Shown here: one piece after another, positions 27,883 to 36,935 of the stretch
Layout of the letters: each line of letters opens with the position of its first letter
Numbering within the stretch: the stretch's first letter is position 1
Assembly: GCA_030147505.1 (NCBI GenBank)
Contig: JASBVG010000044.1
Location: 124,001-188,000, forward strand
Source of the DNA: Tardiphaga sp.
GTDB taxonomy: Bacteria > Pseudomonadota > Alphaproteobacteria > Rhizobiales > Xanthobacteraceae
Length of the DNA: 64,000 bases
Direction: 5' to 3'
Made by a program: the position numbers and the translations under genes
The notes under the pieces: generated by a model
Seen by the model: the letters and a program-made list of their open reading frames with translations, nothing else
Database searches by the model: none
What the model was told of the DNA's origin: nothing

Positions 27883-29409
27883 CTAGTGCCCACCGAACAC
27901 GTTGGCATGTTCGAGCTCGGATCTGATGCGTGCATGCCAGAGCGCACGACGCTCGTCGCGCATGTCCGCCTGCATCTTCGGTTCGAAGACCTGCTCTTCC
28001 GCTGCAAACGCCGTGCTGCGCGGGATGTCGTCCCAGAACAGGCCCGACGATCCGGCGAGATGGGCCGCTCCCCGCAACGTGGCGCGGGCCGTATTGGGCT
28101 TGCGGCGGATCGGAACGCCAATCAGGTCGGCCTGCATCTGCAGCATCGGATCGCTGGCGGACAGTCCGCCGCCGACGATCAGCTCCGCGATGTCGACACC
28201 CGATACGTCACGATCGGATTCGAGACAGCTTGCAACGGAATGCGCGATGCCTTCGAGTATTGCATAGGCCACTTGCGGCCTTGTCGACGCCATTGAGATG
28301 CCCGTCAGTGAGGCGCGTGCATCCGGCTGCATCTCGGGCGTCCGCAATCCGGTCAGCGCCGGGATGAAGGTGACGCCGCCCGACGACTGGACCTCCGCGG
28401 CGAAGCGGCTGATCTCCGTCGCATTGTCGAACCAGCGCAGCTTCTCGCAGACCCAGTCGAGCGCAGAGCCCGTCGTGGCCGCGAATGTCTCGACGGCGAA
28501 TTGCGATTGATTGTTGCGGCGACGGGCAACCATGGTCGTGGTGCCGGCGAACAGGCCGGCCTTGGCCGGCTGCTCCGGTCCGATGATCAGGTCCACGAAG
28601 CTGCCGGTACCGTGGATGCACATGGCCTGCCCGCGGTCGAGGCAACCAAGACCGATGGCTCCGGCGTGCTGGTCGCCCATGCTCGCCAGGATCGGAACAT
28701 CGATCCCGAGCACATCGGGATTCGTGCGTCCGAGATCATCGGCGTCCGACCGCAACTCCGGCAGCAGCTCCTGCGGAAATGCGAGCGCATCCAGCCAATC
28801 GCGCTGATAGCGATGCTCGGCGAGAATGTAGGCGCCGGCCGATGTCGCATTGGTCGGTGTCGTCACATAGATGCGATCCCGCGTCAGGTGCCACAGCAAC
28901 CAGGTATCCACCGTCCCGAAGCACAAGCGCTTCTCGGCGAATGCCTTCGCGACCTCTGCAGTCTCACGGATATGCCGTGCGGCCCAGAGATAGGGCGAGC
29001 GCACGCCGCCTGCCCGCCCGACCTGTTTCGCAAGGATGGAATCCCAGACAGGCGCCAGCTTGTTCAGCTCGCCGACATAGCGCGTGTCCTGCCACACCAT
29101 CGCGGGCACGAGGGCCCGCCCGGTGTTCTTGTCCCACAACACAGCGGTGGCCCGCTGTGTTGCGATCGCCATTGCGACGATCCTCAATCCGGCCTGTGAC
29201 GCCTGCGCGATCGTCGAACGACAGGCTGCCACGGTTTTCTCGAGGATCGCATTCGCATCCTGCTCCACGATGCCCGGCCGCGGTGTATCGACCTCGAGGG
29301 GCAGATATTCGAGGCAGGATACATCGCCATCGGCGGAGACCGTCGCGGCACGGGTGCCGGACGTTCCCTCGTCGATCGCCAGGATCACGTCTTTGAGTTG
29401 ACCAGCCAT
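27883..29409 (-). CDS. glpK: Glycerol kinase (FGGY family)
   Basis: A 508-aa ATP-dependent kinase making sn-glycerol-3-phosphate, the inducer of GlpP and the substrate of GlpD. The N-terminal phosphate-1 motif is VILAIDEGTSGTRAATVS. The substrate region is MVWQDTRYVGELN. FGTVDTWLLWHLT is a strong glycerol kinase signature. The catalytic Asp lies in LASMGDQHAGAIGLG, and the adenosine motif is LIVGGGLSASDPMLQMQADLIGVPI. The ATG at 29409 overlaps the MFS stop by one base (TGATG); a GTG one codon earlier is possible. The identity is good, though FGGY paralogs for other polyols cannot be fully excluded. Confidence 0.92.
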   Translation of the reverse strand: MAGQLKDVILAIDEGTSGTRAATVSADGDVSCLEYLPLEVDTPRPGIVEQDANAILEKTVAACRSTIAQASQAGLRIVAMAIATQRATAVLWDKNTGRALVPAMVWQDTRYVGELNKLAPVWDSILAKQVGRAGGVRSPYLWAARHIRETAEVAKAFAEKRLCFGTVDTWLLWHLTRDRIYVTTPTNATSAGAYILAEHRYQRDWLDALAFPQELLPELRSDADDLGRTNPDVLGIDVPILASMGDQHAGAIGLGCLDRGQAMCIHGTGSFVDLIIGPEQPAKAGLFAGTTTMVARRRNNQSQFAVETFAATTGSALDWVCEKLRWFDNATEISRFAAEVQSSGGVTFIPALTGLRTPEMQPDARASLTGISMASTRPQVAYAILEGIAHSVASCLESDRDVSGVDIAELIVGGGLSASDPMLQMQADLIGVPIRRKPNTARATLRGAAHLAGSSGLFWDDIPRSTAFAAEEQVFEPKMQADMRDERRALWHARIRSELEHANVFGGH

Positions 29410-30860
29410 CACGACTTCGACGGCTGCAGGGCAGCGTTGACGTACGGCTTGTCATCCGCAAATTGCGGCGCGCCGGCCTCGTTGTCGGGATTGATCGCCG
29501 TCCGGGTCGGATCCCACTTGATCGAGAAGCAGATGATGCTCGCGATCAGCGGCACGGCCGACAGGATCAGGAAGGTGTGGTTGAGGCCATACCATTCACG
29601 GAACAGCGGGAAGACCAGCAGGCCCAGCGCCGCACCGATCGCCCCCATGGCGCCGATGACGCCGTTGGCACCTGCGCGAAGCTCGCTGCGGAACGAGAGC
29701 GACGACAGGCTCTTGCCGTTCGCCCCGGGACCGCCGGAGTGGAACAGGATGAACAGCGATGGCACGATCGCCGCCAGCCAGATCGGCATCTTGTCGCTGA
29801 ACAGGCCGAGGACGAGCAGCATCGCGAACACCGCTGCGAAGCCGACGGCCGACGCGATACGCAAGCCGAACACGCGCCCGATGGTTGGAGACAGGAAGCC
29901 GCCGAAGATACCGAACACATTGAACATCAATGCACCGAGCGTTGCATAGACGAAGTCCTTGCCGAACAGCGCAGCGCTGATCAGCGGCAGATACCAGCCG
30001 ACCGCGAAGTACTGGATAGATTGTCCAATTTGCACGGTCGCGGCAAGGATCGTGCGCGGCAGATAGACGCCGCGGAAGATCAGCAGCAGATTGGCGACAC
30101 CGCGACGCGCCTGGTTGAGGACCGGGATGCGATCTTCAGCAGGTGCGGCCACGAAAGGCTGGCCGTAGATGCGGGTCATCGCGATGGCCGCTTCGTCCAG
30201 ACGCTCCTTGCGCGCGAGCCAGATCGGGCTCTCCACCAGCAGCGAATATTGCAGGATCAGGATAGCAACGGCGAAGACCGCGGTCGCGGCAACCGAGTAA
30301 CGCCAGATCGTGTCGCCCACATCCCACGAGAAGAACAGCAGCGCGAGCAGCAGGTTCGTACACACGGCCGTGTACCACATGCCCTGCCAGGTATTGAGGC
30401 GGCTCTTGAAGCGCGCAGGCGTGAACTCCGCCAGCACAGCCATGGCAATTGCGAAATCGATTCCGTAGGCGGCACCGACAAAGAAGCGCCCGACGATGAT
30501 GGTCTCGAAATTCGACGCAAAGACCACGAGCAGCGCGCCGATGATGGCCAGCACCTTCGCAGTGACCAGCGGCACCACCCGCCCCCAGCGATCAGCCATC
30601 CAGCCGCCGATCGGATTGAAGGCGATGGCGACCCAGGACGCGAATGACGTCAGCAGCGCGACCTGCGCGGCCGTGAGCTGCAGATTGCGCGTCATCGGCC
30701 CGAGCCCCGCGCTCAGGGCCGAATTGGCGAAGGCGTCTAGAAACAGTCCGCCCAGCGCGAGCCACCAGATGACGCCGGCGCGGCCGTTGATGCCCATGCG
30801 CGAGTCGATGAACGACAGGATGTCGTCCACACCACGTAGTCTCAATGTCGTTGATTGCAC
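29409..30860 (-). CDS. MFS transporter, likely carrier of the glycerol operon
   Basis: A 483-aa, 12-TM major facilitator of the sugar-porter/metabolite type. It starts at GTG 30860 with GGGAGGA about 8 nt upstream. The loop 2-3 motif is GGWMADRWGRVVPL, the central loop carries SPIWLARKERLDEAAIAMTRIYG, and the fourth-helix area is GRFFVGAAYGIDFAIAMAVLAEFTPARFKSR. It is the first gene of the operon and overlaps glpK, so its substrate should enter the glycerol/glycerol-phosphate pathway: glycerol, a glycerophosphodiester or another polyol. It is not a GlpF channel or GlpT antiporter by sequence, which makes the uptake route unusual. Confidence 0.87.
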   Translation of the reverse strand: MQSTTLRLRGVDDILSFIDSRMGINGRAGVIWWLALGGLFLDAFANSALSAGLGPMTRNLQLTAAQVALLTSFASWVAIAFNPIGGWMADRWGRVVPLVTAKVLAIIGALLVVFASNFETIIVGRFFVGAAYGIDFAIAMAVLAEFTPARFKSRLNTWQGMWYTAVCTNLLLALLFFSWDVGDTIWRYSVAATAVFAVAILILQYSLLVESPIWLARKERLDEAAIAMTRIYGQPFVAAPAEDRIPVLNQARRGVANLLLIFRGVYLPRTILAATVQIGQSIQYFAVGWYLPLISAALFGKDFVYATLGALMFNVFGIFGGFLSPTIGRVFGLRIASAVGFAAVFAMLLVLGLFSDKMPIWLAAIVPSLFILFHSGGPGANGKSLSSLSFRSELRAGANGVIGAMGAIGAALGLLVFPLFREWYGLNHTFLILSAVPLIASIICFSIKWDPTRTAINPDNEAGAPQFADDKPYVNAALQPSKS

Positions 30861-30915
30861 TTGTTTTCCTCCCCAGAATTTTGATCTGTAAGGAGGTCAA
30901 AGCAAAGTACAGACG

Positions 30916-30935
30916 TGCAAGATGACCATCTTACA
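30916..30935. promoter_or_regulatory. Near-perfect 20-bp palindrome upstream of the glycerol operon (candidate operator)
   Basis: TGCAAGATG and CATCTTACA flank a two-base centre, with one mismatch in nine pairs. A further half-site ATCTTGC lies at 30947-30953, so the promoter region has three related half-sites, 56-93 bp ahead of the GTG start. This looks like a repressor or activator operator. No DNA-binding regulator gene is in the operon, only glpP, so the binding protein would be encoded elsewhere. Confidence 0.45.
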
Positions 30936-31106
30936 GACAGTCTTAAATCTTGCTTCTGTGTGAACAGGCTAGGATGCGCCGCCCGGCTTGTCAACGCATC
31001 GGTCGAAATAACTCGCCGTGACGGTCTGACCTGGCCCGGCTTCAGCTGACCACTGCATGTTCGCCTTGTGCGATCAGCAGCCGGCCCTTCGAGAAATTAT
31101 GTAGTT

Positions 31107-32486
31107 TCAGCCGGCCTTTTTCGGTTTCTCGACCACGACCATCGCCTGCTCGGCAGCGCGGGTCATCAGCGCGGCATATTCCTGCCCGAACAGCACATGG
31201 CAGAAACGGATCGCGGTCCTGGCCTGCATCTGCCGATAGTTACGCACGCGGCTGTCGCCGGCGCGCAGCGACTGCACAAGCGCCTCGGTGGACTTCTCGA
31301 CATATTGCTGCAGGTCCGAATAGGTCCGCAGCGTCACTTCGTTGATCGCCAGTTCGCTCGCATAGGTGCGGCAGACGGCGACGAAATTGATCATCGCGAC
31401 GACTTCCTCGACCTCCGATGGATCGATAGTTGCGGTCGGCGCGATCTCCTTGTCCGGGCGCTGCCGTAGCAGGCGGCGCACACGGCCAGGCACGCTCTCG
31501 ATTTCCGACTGCAGCGTCGAGGAAACTTCCACCCGGATCGCCGCCATCTGGCGGCCCCACGGGCTGTCATTGCGCATGTCGAGCTCGGTACGCAGGCCGC
31601 GAACGCCGTCATGGGCGATCTTGAGATGCTCGGGCGCGTTCTCGAACAGGCCGCGCCGGATTTCGGAACGAAGAATGACCGCAACATTGTGGAGATCGGC
31701 GAGCGCCATGGTGACGGCCACACCATACGGCGTTCCGGCCACGCGGACCTCGTCATCGGATGCCGCAATCTTGACGGCAAGACGGATGATCTGCCACGGC
31801 GCGGCAAGCCGCTGCATCACCAGCGACAGTGCGAAAGGCAACACCTGGGGCGTGGTCAGTACAGGTGCATTCAGGGCACTGTTGACGGTAGCGACCTGGG
31901 CATCGCCGAAGCTGCGCAAAACGCTCGGCAGCTTGCCGGCGAAGGCGTCGAGCTGCTCGCGTGCCTTCAAGGCCGCACCGATGGCCGGGAGATCCTCCAC
32001 CGCATGCGTCGGCCCGATACGCGCGGCGCGGCCGCCGTCACCGCCCGACAGCACATTGGCAATGGCGCCAGCCGCCGCCTGCTGAAATTTCTTCACCGCG
32101 CGCTCGATGGCGACGGCATTGTCGGACGACTCCGCAATCGCGTTTTCGAACTCGCGCACTGCGTCCGCAGCGTCGCGCTCAAGCCACTGCCAGACCGGCA
32201 GCAACGACGGTCGTCGGATCTGCCCCGGCCGTACCGCCTGCACGCCATCGACCAGGAACGACTCCAGCGACCTGAATACCAGACGGGTAGGATCCTCGAC
32301 GCGGGGCCGCACGGCGTCCTCGTGCCCACGCATGACGCCGCGCAACTGGTCGAGCACGAAATGGGCGACCTTGACGTCCTCGCCACGCTCGATCGCGCGC
32401 TCGTATTCGCGCAGCAGGAGCATCTGCGACTGCTCGGGCAGTTGCGCCAGATAGTCCCGGAGACGATCGATGGAGGTCTTGTTCAT
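31107..32486 (-). CDS. Conserved protein of unknown function, 459 aa
   Basis: I do not recognise a named family. The protein is soluble and mostly helical, with no signal peptide or TM segment. It begins MNKTSIDRLRDYLAQLPEQSQMLLLREYERAIERGED, a helix-rich N-terminus that reads like a small protein-interaction domain. The middle has VYQWLERDAADAVREFENAI-like amphipathic helices and PFALSLVMQRLAAPWQIIRLAVKIAASDDEVRVAGTPYGVAVTMALADL. The C-terminus contains AINEVTLRTYSDLQQYVEKSTEALVQSLRAGD. Codon use is like that of the chromosomal neighbours and both flanks have gaps, so it is probably a single-gene unit. From memory, proteins of this kind are common and uncharacterised in Bradyrhizobium relatives. 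Confidence 0.75.
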   Translation of the reverse strand: MNKTSIDRLRDYLAQLPEQSQMLLLREYERAIERGEDVKVAHFVLDQLRGVMRGHEDAVRPRVEDPTRLVFRSLESFLVDGVQAVRPGQIRRPSLLPVWQWLERDAADAVREFENAIAESSDNAVAIERAVKKFQQAAAGAIANVLSGGDGGRAARIGPTHAVEDLPAIGAALKAREQLDAFAGKLPSVLRSFGDAQVATVNSALNAPVLTTPQVLPFALSLVMQRLAAPWQIIRLAVKIAASDDEVRVAGTPYGVAVTMALADLHNVAVILRSEIRRGLFENAPEHLKIAHDGVRGLRTELDMRNDSPWGRQMAAIRVEVSSTLQSEIESVPGRVRRLLRQRPDKEIAPTATIDPSEVEEVVAMINFVAVCRTYASELAINEVTLRTYSDLQQYVEKSTEALVQSLRAGDSRVRNYRQMQARTAIRFCHVLFGQEYAALMTRAAEQAMVVVEKPKKAG

Positions 32487-32584
32487 AAAGCCCAGAAATC
32501 AGCACTCGCCGGCGGGTTCAAGACCGAAAGCGGCCACCGGGTCTTGTAGCAGGCGCGTCGTTAAGAACCGGTTGAGGATATGGC

Positions 32585-33058
32585 TCAGACGGCGGCGGCC
32601 CAGGCCCCCTCCGGGCTCTTGCAGGCCGTGCCGCGGGCCGACTTGATGTCGCCATTCACGGTGATCGTGTGCGAGAAGCCCCGGCATTGCAGGCCCTTCT
32701 GGCTATAGACCGGACCGGCGACGATATTGCCGTAGCGTCCGCTCTGGTCGTTGCGCCATGGCACGGGTGCGCCGGGGGCTCCCCGGTCGAGGGCGGCGAG
32801 CTGGGCCTCATAGGCCAGCCGGCGGTCCTCGTCATTGAGCTGGGCACCGAGCTTGGCACCGATCAACCCGCCAAAGGCGGCATTGGTCACCGCCGCGGCA
32901 GCGTTTTCCTCGGATAGGCCAACGGCCGACTTGGTGCTGCTATAGGCCCGCGCGATGGTATCGCCGCCAAGGCTCAGACTGCCATCCGATGTCGTCACGT
33001 CACAACCACCCAGCGCCAGCGCAACAGCGGCAACACAGAGCATGTTGAACTTGAGCAT
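32585..33058 (-). CDS. Small lipoprotein, 17-kDa surface antigen-like
   Basis: A product of 157 aa from the ATG at 33058, preceded by GAGGT. A lipoprotein signal is present: MLKFNMLCVAAVALALGGC, with the lipobox Cys near residue 19. The middle has NAAFGGLIGAKLGAQLNDEDRRLAYEAQLAALD, the glycine-zipper plus DRRLAYEAQ pattern of the Rickettsia 17-kDa antigen/RT0821 group. The C-terminal part (WRNDQSGRYGNIVAGPVYSQKGLQCRGFSHTITVNGDIKSARGTACKSPEGAW) is the conserved two-Cys globular domain of these proteins. It is probably anchored in the outer membrane. The adjacent PhoQ/PhoP-like pair starts only 96 bp upstream on the same strand, but a common transcript is unproven. Confidence 0.85.
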   Translation of the reverse strand: MLKFNMLCVAAVALALGGCDVTTSDGSLSLGGDTIARAYSSTKSAVGLSEENAAAAVTNAAFGGLIGAKLGAQLNDEDRRLAYEAQLAALDRGAPGAPVPWRNDQSGRYGNIVAGPVYSQKGLQCRGFSHTITVNGDIKSARGTACKSPEGAWAAAV

Positions 33059-33154
33059 GGACGGAAACCTCGCACGCAAAACAGGGAAGCAGCAAACGTC
33101 AAAGTGGTTACGAACGGGATAATTCGGGCGAGATCGGGGCGCCGGACCTGGAAC

Positions 33155-34543
33155 CTACCCTCCCGGCAGCACCAGCTCGGCCCGCAGACCCCCGATCGGC
33201 GCCTTGCTGAGCGTCAGGCTGCCGCCATAGAGCGCGGCGAGATCGACCACGATGGACAGGCCGAGGCCGGAGCCCGGCTTGGTCTCGTCGAGCCGCTGGC
33301 CACGGCGGGCGACCTGGGCGCGTTCGTCATCGGACAATCCCTTGCCGTCGTCATCGACGACGATACGCAGTTTCGGCGACGGGTCGCCGACACCCGCCCG
33401 GTCCACCTCGACGCCGATGCTGACATGATGATCGGCCCATTTGCAGGCATTGTCGACGAGATTGCCGACCATTTCCTCCAGATCCTGCTTCTCGCCGCGG
33501 AATTTCGCCGAGCCGTCCGCCGTCAGGTCGATGTCACAGCCGCGATGGATCTTTTCCATGGTCCGGCACAGCGCCTGCAACGCCGGCGCCACTTCGGTGA
33601 CAGTGCCAATGACGGTGACGCGCGCCGCAATGCGCGCACGTTCGAGATGATGGGTGAGCTGGTCGCGCATCACATCCGCCTGCTCCAGCACCTTGGCGGC
33701 GAGCGGATCGGCGGCATTGCCGTTGGCGCGCACCGCCCCGGCCTCGTTGACGATCACCGACAATGGCGTCTTGATGGCATGGGCGAGATTACCGACATGG
33801 GTGCGGGCGCGCTCGACGATGGCCCTGTTGGCATCCAGCAGCGCGTTCATCTCGCGCGCCAGCGGCGCCAGCTCGACGGGATAACGGTCCTCGAGCCGCT
33901 CCGCACGGCCGGAGCGAATATCGGCGATGGCTTCCGACAGGCGCTTCAGCGGCGCAAGGCCGAAGCGCACCTGGAACAGCGTGGTCAGCGCCAGCACGAT
34001 GGACAGCGCCGCAAAGGTGCTGCCGAGATAGTAGTCGAAGGCGCGGGTCTCCTCGAAAATCTCCGTCGCGTCGCCGGCGACGCTGATGCGGAATTTGCCG
34101 TCGGCGCCGAGATCGACCGGCCGCTCCACCATGCGCAGATGCTGTCCCTCGGGCCCGTCCACGTAACCGAGCCGGACGCCCGAAGCCGTAAGCTCCGCAC
34201 CCCGGTCCTCGAGCTTGGGCAGCTTCTTGTCCCACAGCGAGCGCGAGGCGCGGATTTCGGTCTTCTCGCCGTCGGTTGGCGCGATCTCCCAATACCAGCC
34301 GGACAACGGCAGTTCGAACAATGGCTCGCCGAGCGATGGCGATTGCTGCTCGCCGGGCTCGGGCGGCGACGCGACTTCAGCGACCAGCGTGCGCAGATAC
34401 AGATTGAGCCGGCGATCGAAGGCGCGTTCGGTGGCGCCGCGATAGACCGAAGACAGGATGAAGGCGGTGACGACAAGGATGACCACCACCCACGCCGTCG
34501 CCGTGAGAAACAGGCGGGTGGCGAGCGAATTGGTCGTCGTCAC
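33155..34543 (-). CDS. PhoQ-like sensor histidine kinase
   Basis: A 462-aa membrane kinase. TM1 lies at about residues 9-31, a periplasmic domain follows to about residue 165, then TM2 (YYLGSTFAALSIVLALTTLFQV) and a HAMP region (LAPLKRLSEAIADIRSGRAERL). The HisKA box is GNLAHAIKTPLSVIVNEA, the N box LVDNACKWADHHV and the G1 box VDDDGKGLSDDERAQVARRG. The G2 box is GSGLGLSIVVDLAALYGG. The HAIKTPL box and the acidic periplasmic region resemble the PhoQ subgroup that senses divalent cations and envelope state. Its regulator gene ends 19 bp upstream, so the two form one operon. Confidence 0.92.
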   Translation of the reverse strand: MTTTNSLATRLFLTATAWVVVILVVTAFILSSVYRGATERAFDRRLNLYLRTLVAEVASPPEPGEQQSPSLGEPLFELPLSGWYWEIAPTDGEKTEIRASRSLWDKKLPKLEDRGAELTASGVRLGYVDGPEGQHLRMVERPVDLGADGKFRISVAGDATEIFEETRAFDYYLGSTFAALSIVLALTTLFQVRFGLAPLKRLSEAIADIRSGRAERLEDRYPVELAPLAREMNALLDANRAIVERARTHVGNLAHAIKTPLSVIVNEAGAVRANGNAADPLAAKVLEQADVMRDQLTHHLERARIAARVTVIGTVTEVAPALQALCRTMEKIHRGCDIDLTADGSAKFRGEKQDLEEMVGNLVDNACKWADHHVSIGVEVDRAGVGDPSPKLRIVVDDDGKGLSDDERAQVARRGQRLDETKPGSGLGLSIVVDLAALYGGSLTLSKAPIGGLRAELVLPGG

Positions 34544-34562
34544 GGCATCAGACCACGGGCCA

Positions 34563-35234
34563 TCACGCCCCCGCCTGCGGCGGGGTCAGGAGATAGCCGA
34601 GCCCGCGCACGGTCTGGATGATGTCGACGCCGAGCTTCTTGCGGATGCGGCCGACGAACACTTCGATCGTGTTGGAGTCGCGATCGAAATCCTGGTCGTA
34701 GAGATGCTCGACCAGCTCGGTGCGCGAGATCACGCGGCCGGTGTGATGCATCAGATAGGACAGCAGCCGGTATTCGTGCGAGGTCATCTTGATCGGATTG
34801 CCGGAGACGCTGACGCGGCCGGTGCGCGTATCCAGCACCACGGGACCGCAGCTCAGCTCGGACTGCGCGTGGCCCGTCGAGCGGCGCAGCAGCGCGCGGA
34901 TGCGCGCAAGCACTTCCTCGAGATGGAAGGGCTTCGCCACATAGTCGTCGGCGCCGGCATCGAAGCCCTGCACCTTGTCGCTCCAGCGATCCCGCGCGGT
35001 GAGGATCAGCACCGGCATCACGCGATGATTGCGCCGCCAGGCTTCCAGCACCGAGATGCCGTCCATCTTCGGCAGGCCGATATCCAGCACCACCGCGTCG
35101 TAGGGCTCGCTGTCGCCGAGAAAATGCCCCTCCTCGCCATCGAAGGCGCGGTCGACGACATAGCCGGCATCGGTCAGCGCCGTGGTGAGCTGACGGTTGA
35201 GATCGGGATCATCTTCGACGACGAGCAGACGCAC
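34563..35234 (-). CDS. PhoP/OmpR-family response regulator
   Basis: A protein of 223 aa from the GTG at 35234, preceded by GGAG; the longer upstream frame is a shadow of other genes. The receiver domain shows VRLLVVEDDPDLNRQL, the phospho-acceptor Asp in YDAVVLDIGLPKMDG, LILTARD and YVAKPFHLEEVLARI. The winged-helix output has TSHEYRLLSYLMHHTGRVISRTELVEHLYDQDFDRDSNTIEVFVGRIRKKLG, ending VRGLGYLL, a PhoP-type DNA-binding domain. It precedes its kinase. Directly upstream, and in the same orientation, is the phage-type lysis cassette; I see no reason to think they are functionally linked. Confidence 0.93.
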   Translation of the reverse strand: MRLLVVEDDPDLNRQLTTALTDAGYVVDRAFDGEEGHFLGDSEPYDAVVLDIGLPKMDGISVLEAWRRNHRVMPVLILTARDRWSDKVQGFDAGADDYVAKPFHLEEVLARIRALLRRSTGHAQSELSCGPVVLDTRTGRVSVSGNPIKMTSHEYRLLSYLMHHTGRVISRTELVEHLYDQDFDRDSNTIEVFVGRIRKKLGVDIIQTVRGLGYLLTPPQAGA

Positions 35235-35311
35235 TTCAGTTTCTCCACGTTCACCTGCCGAGTGGAGCCCCCGGCGGGTGAACGCCAAATGAATACGGGC
35301 GCTTGCCGATA

Positions 35312-35899
35312 TTACTTTTTCTTCACGCCCTGTTTGGCCAATACCGCCTTGGCCAGCGTCTCGATCATCCCGGGCGCATCCTGCCCGGTGACCGCGCTGA
35401 CCTTTTCGCGGGTCCGGCCGCTGATATAGACGCCTAGCACGCCGAACCGGAACCCCCAATAGGCCACCAGCAGCGCCGTCGCGTTGATGAGCGTATTGAT
35501 GGTCTGGACGTCGCCGGTCCAGAACTCGTGCATCAGCACGGCCCACAGCGCGGCACACTCTACCGTCAATTCCAGCGCATAGGCCGGACGCCACCAGCGC
35601 TGCAGGGCATCCTCGCTGGCGAGTTCGGCGCGGATCGTCGCCTGCGTCTCGGCGATCGCCGCGCGCTGCGTCTCCGCCTCGGCGCGGATCATCTCCGCCC
35701 AGCGCGTCTCGGCCTCGGCGAGCTTGTTCGGATCTGCCGTTGGCAACGCCGCCTGCACGCTCGCCGGCGTCGACATCGCAGCGCCGATGGCCCTGGCGAG
35801 GATCTCGCCGGCCATGCCGCCGAGCGGCCCGCCCAGCGCCGTGCCGAGCATCGGTGCGCCCAAGGAAATCACCTGTTTTGCAAGATCGCCCCATTCCAT
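35312..35899 (-). CDS. Holin of the 3-TM family (GTA/phage lysis)
   Basis: A 195-aa membrane protein whose ATG at 35899 has GGAGG 8 nt upstream; an ATG at 35905 overlapping the endolysin stop is possible. It opens with a glycine-rich hydrophobic stretch (ISLGAPMLGTALGGPLGGMAGEILARAIG). A charged coiled-coil follows (LAEAETRWAEMIRAEAETQRAAIAETQATIRAEL), then RWWRPAYALELTVECAALWAVLMHEFW and TLINATALLVAYWGFRFGVLGVYISGRTREK. The RWWRP(A/L) motif is diagnostic of the 3TM holin family (PF11351). Together with the GH19 endolysin upstream it would release particles by lysing the host. Its distance from the GTA structural genes is caused by the 36.9-39.6 kb island. Confidence 0.88.
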   Translation of the reverse strand: MEWGDLAKQVISLGAPMLGTALGGPLGGMAGEILARAIGAAMSTPASVQAALPTADPNKLAEAETRWAEMIRAEAETQRAAIAETQATIRAELASEDALQRWWRPAYALELTVECAALWAVLMHEFWTGDVQTINTLINATALLVAYWGFRFGVLGVYISGRTREKVSAVTGQDAPGMIETLAKAVLAKQGVKKK

Positions 35900-35901
35900 G
35901 A

Positions 35902-36648
35902 TCATGTCCTCCGAAAGGCCGCGATGACAGCGGCGATGAGCGATGCGACGGTGGATGGCTTGGCGTCCGGCATGTCCGGCACAAGCGGCGGCGATGCGGC
36001 CACCGGCGTAGCTGCGGTATCCGCCAAAGCCCGCTTCCACGTCGCGAGCCACACCTTGCGTTCGGCAAGGCCAATGGTGCCGCCATTCAACCGCCGCGTG
36101 ACGCCAACAACGTCATCGGCCTTGGCATAAGGCAGGCAACCGCAATTGATGAACTCAGAGACCGCGCAATGCAGGAAATGCGCGGGGTCGATCAGCAGCT
36201 CGGGATGGGCGACGACATTAAGCCCCGTCGCCTTCTTCACGCGTTCATAGCCTTCCCGCCCCGTCGTCTGCGCGCCGCCACGGCCGCGAAAATTCCAGCC
36301 GTCATCAGAGCCGGTGCGATTGCCCATGCGGCCGTTATAGACCTTGTTGGCCAGCGTCCGCGGATTGCCCGCATAAGGCTGCGCACTCGCCAGCGTCGGA
36401 AAGCGCGACGGCCACACCTGCATCATGCGGCTCGCCGTGTAGTTCAGATTTTCCGTGATGTCGCGGCCGGCGCCGCACTCGTGGCTGATCTGCGCCATCA
36501 CATGCGCAACCAGCTGCGGCGTCGCGATACCGTAGCGCATGAAGATCTTTGGCGCGGTGGCAGCGATACCTGCACGCAAGCCACCGACGCGACAGTCGCC
36601 CTGCGGCCACAGACGCGTCAATGCCTCGCCGAACGACGATGCATGCAT
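35902..36648 (-). CDS. Glycoside hydrolase family 19 endolysin
   Basis: A 248-aa peptidoglycan- or chitin-cleaving enzyme used by phages and GTAs to break the wall. The ATG at 36648 is preceded by AGGAGAG. Catalytic acids are Glu57 in HVMAQISHECGAGRD and Glu66 in ITENLNY. Substrate-groove motifs are WNFRGRGGAQTTGREGYERV and RRLNGGTIGLAERKVW, both GH19 signatures. There is no export signal, so it would depend on the holin encoded immediately downstream. The C-terminal 45 residues are a Pro/Ala linker ending in a hydrophobic helix (VASLIAAVIAAF), which could anchor it in the membrane. Confidence 0.93.
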   Translation of the reverse strand: MHASSFGEALTRLWPQGDCRVGGLRAGIAATAPKIFMRYGIATPQLVAHVMAQISHECGAGRDITENLNYTASRMMQVWPSRFPTLASAQPYAGNPRTLANKVYNGRMGNRTGSDDGWNFRGRGGAQTTGREGYERVKKATGLNVVAHPELLIDPAHFLHCAVSEFINCGCLPYAKADDVVGVTRRLNGGTIGLAERKVWLATWKRALADTAATPVAASPPLVPDMPDAKPSTVASLIAAVIAAFRRT

Positions 36649-36935
36649 TGATCTCTCCTGGATGGATTGGGAGTTTTTGGGGAACCGTTGCACGTGCGAG
36701 TACCGCACGTTTCTCGCGCGCAACACTCGCGCAAAAGCAGATTTATTTTCTGAATCTAACTAGTGGATGGCCTGCAGCTCGCGCTAGAATTCCAAGGCGA
36801 CTCATCTTTACCGTACCTTTTGCTTCCGCCCCAGCAATAGACCGTTGCCTGTTCCATTTTGCGTATTTTGCTTTGCGCTGATCACCATCGGTGACTTGTC
36901 AGCCTTCGCCTCAACTTCGCTCCGGGAACTGACTG
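36649..36935. other. Non-coding gap upstream of the lysis cassette
   Basis: 287 bp, AT-richer than its left flank. It contains a run of T/A (CAGATTTATTTTCTGAATCTAA near 36740) that could be part of the leftward endolysin promoter. Open frames here are short and not protein-like. It marks the left boundary of the plus-strand island. Confidence 0.4.
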
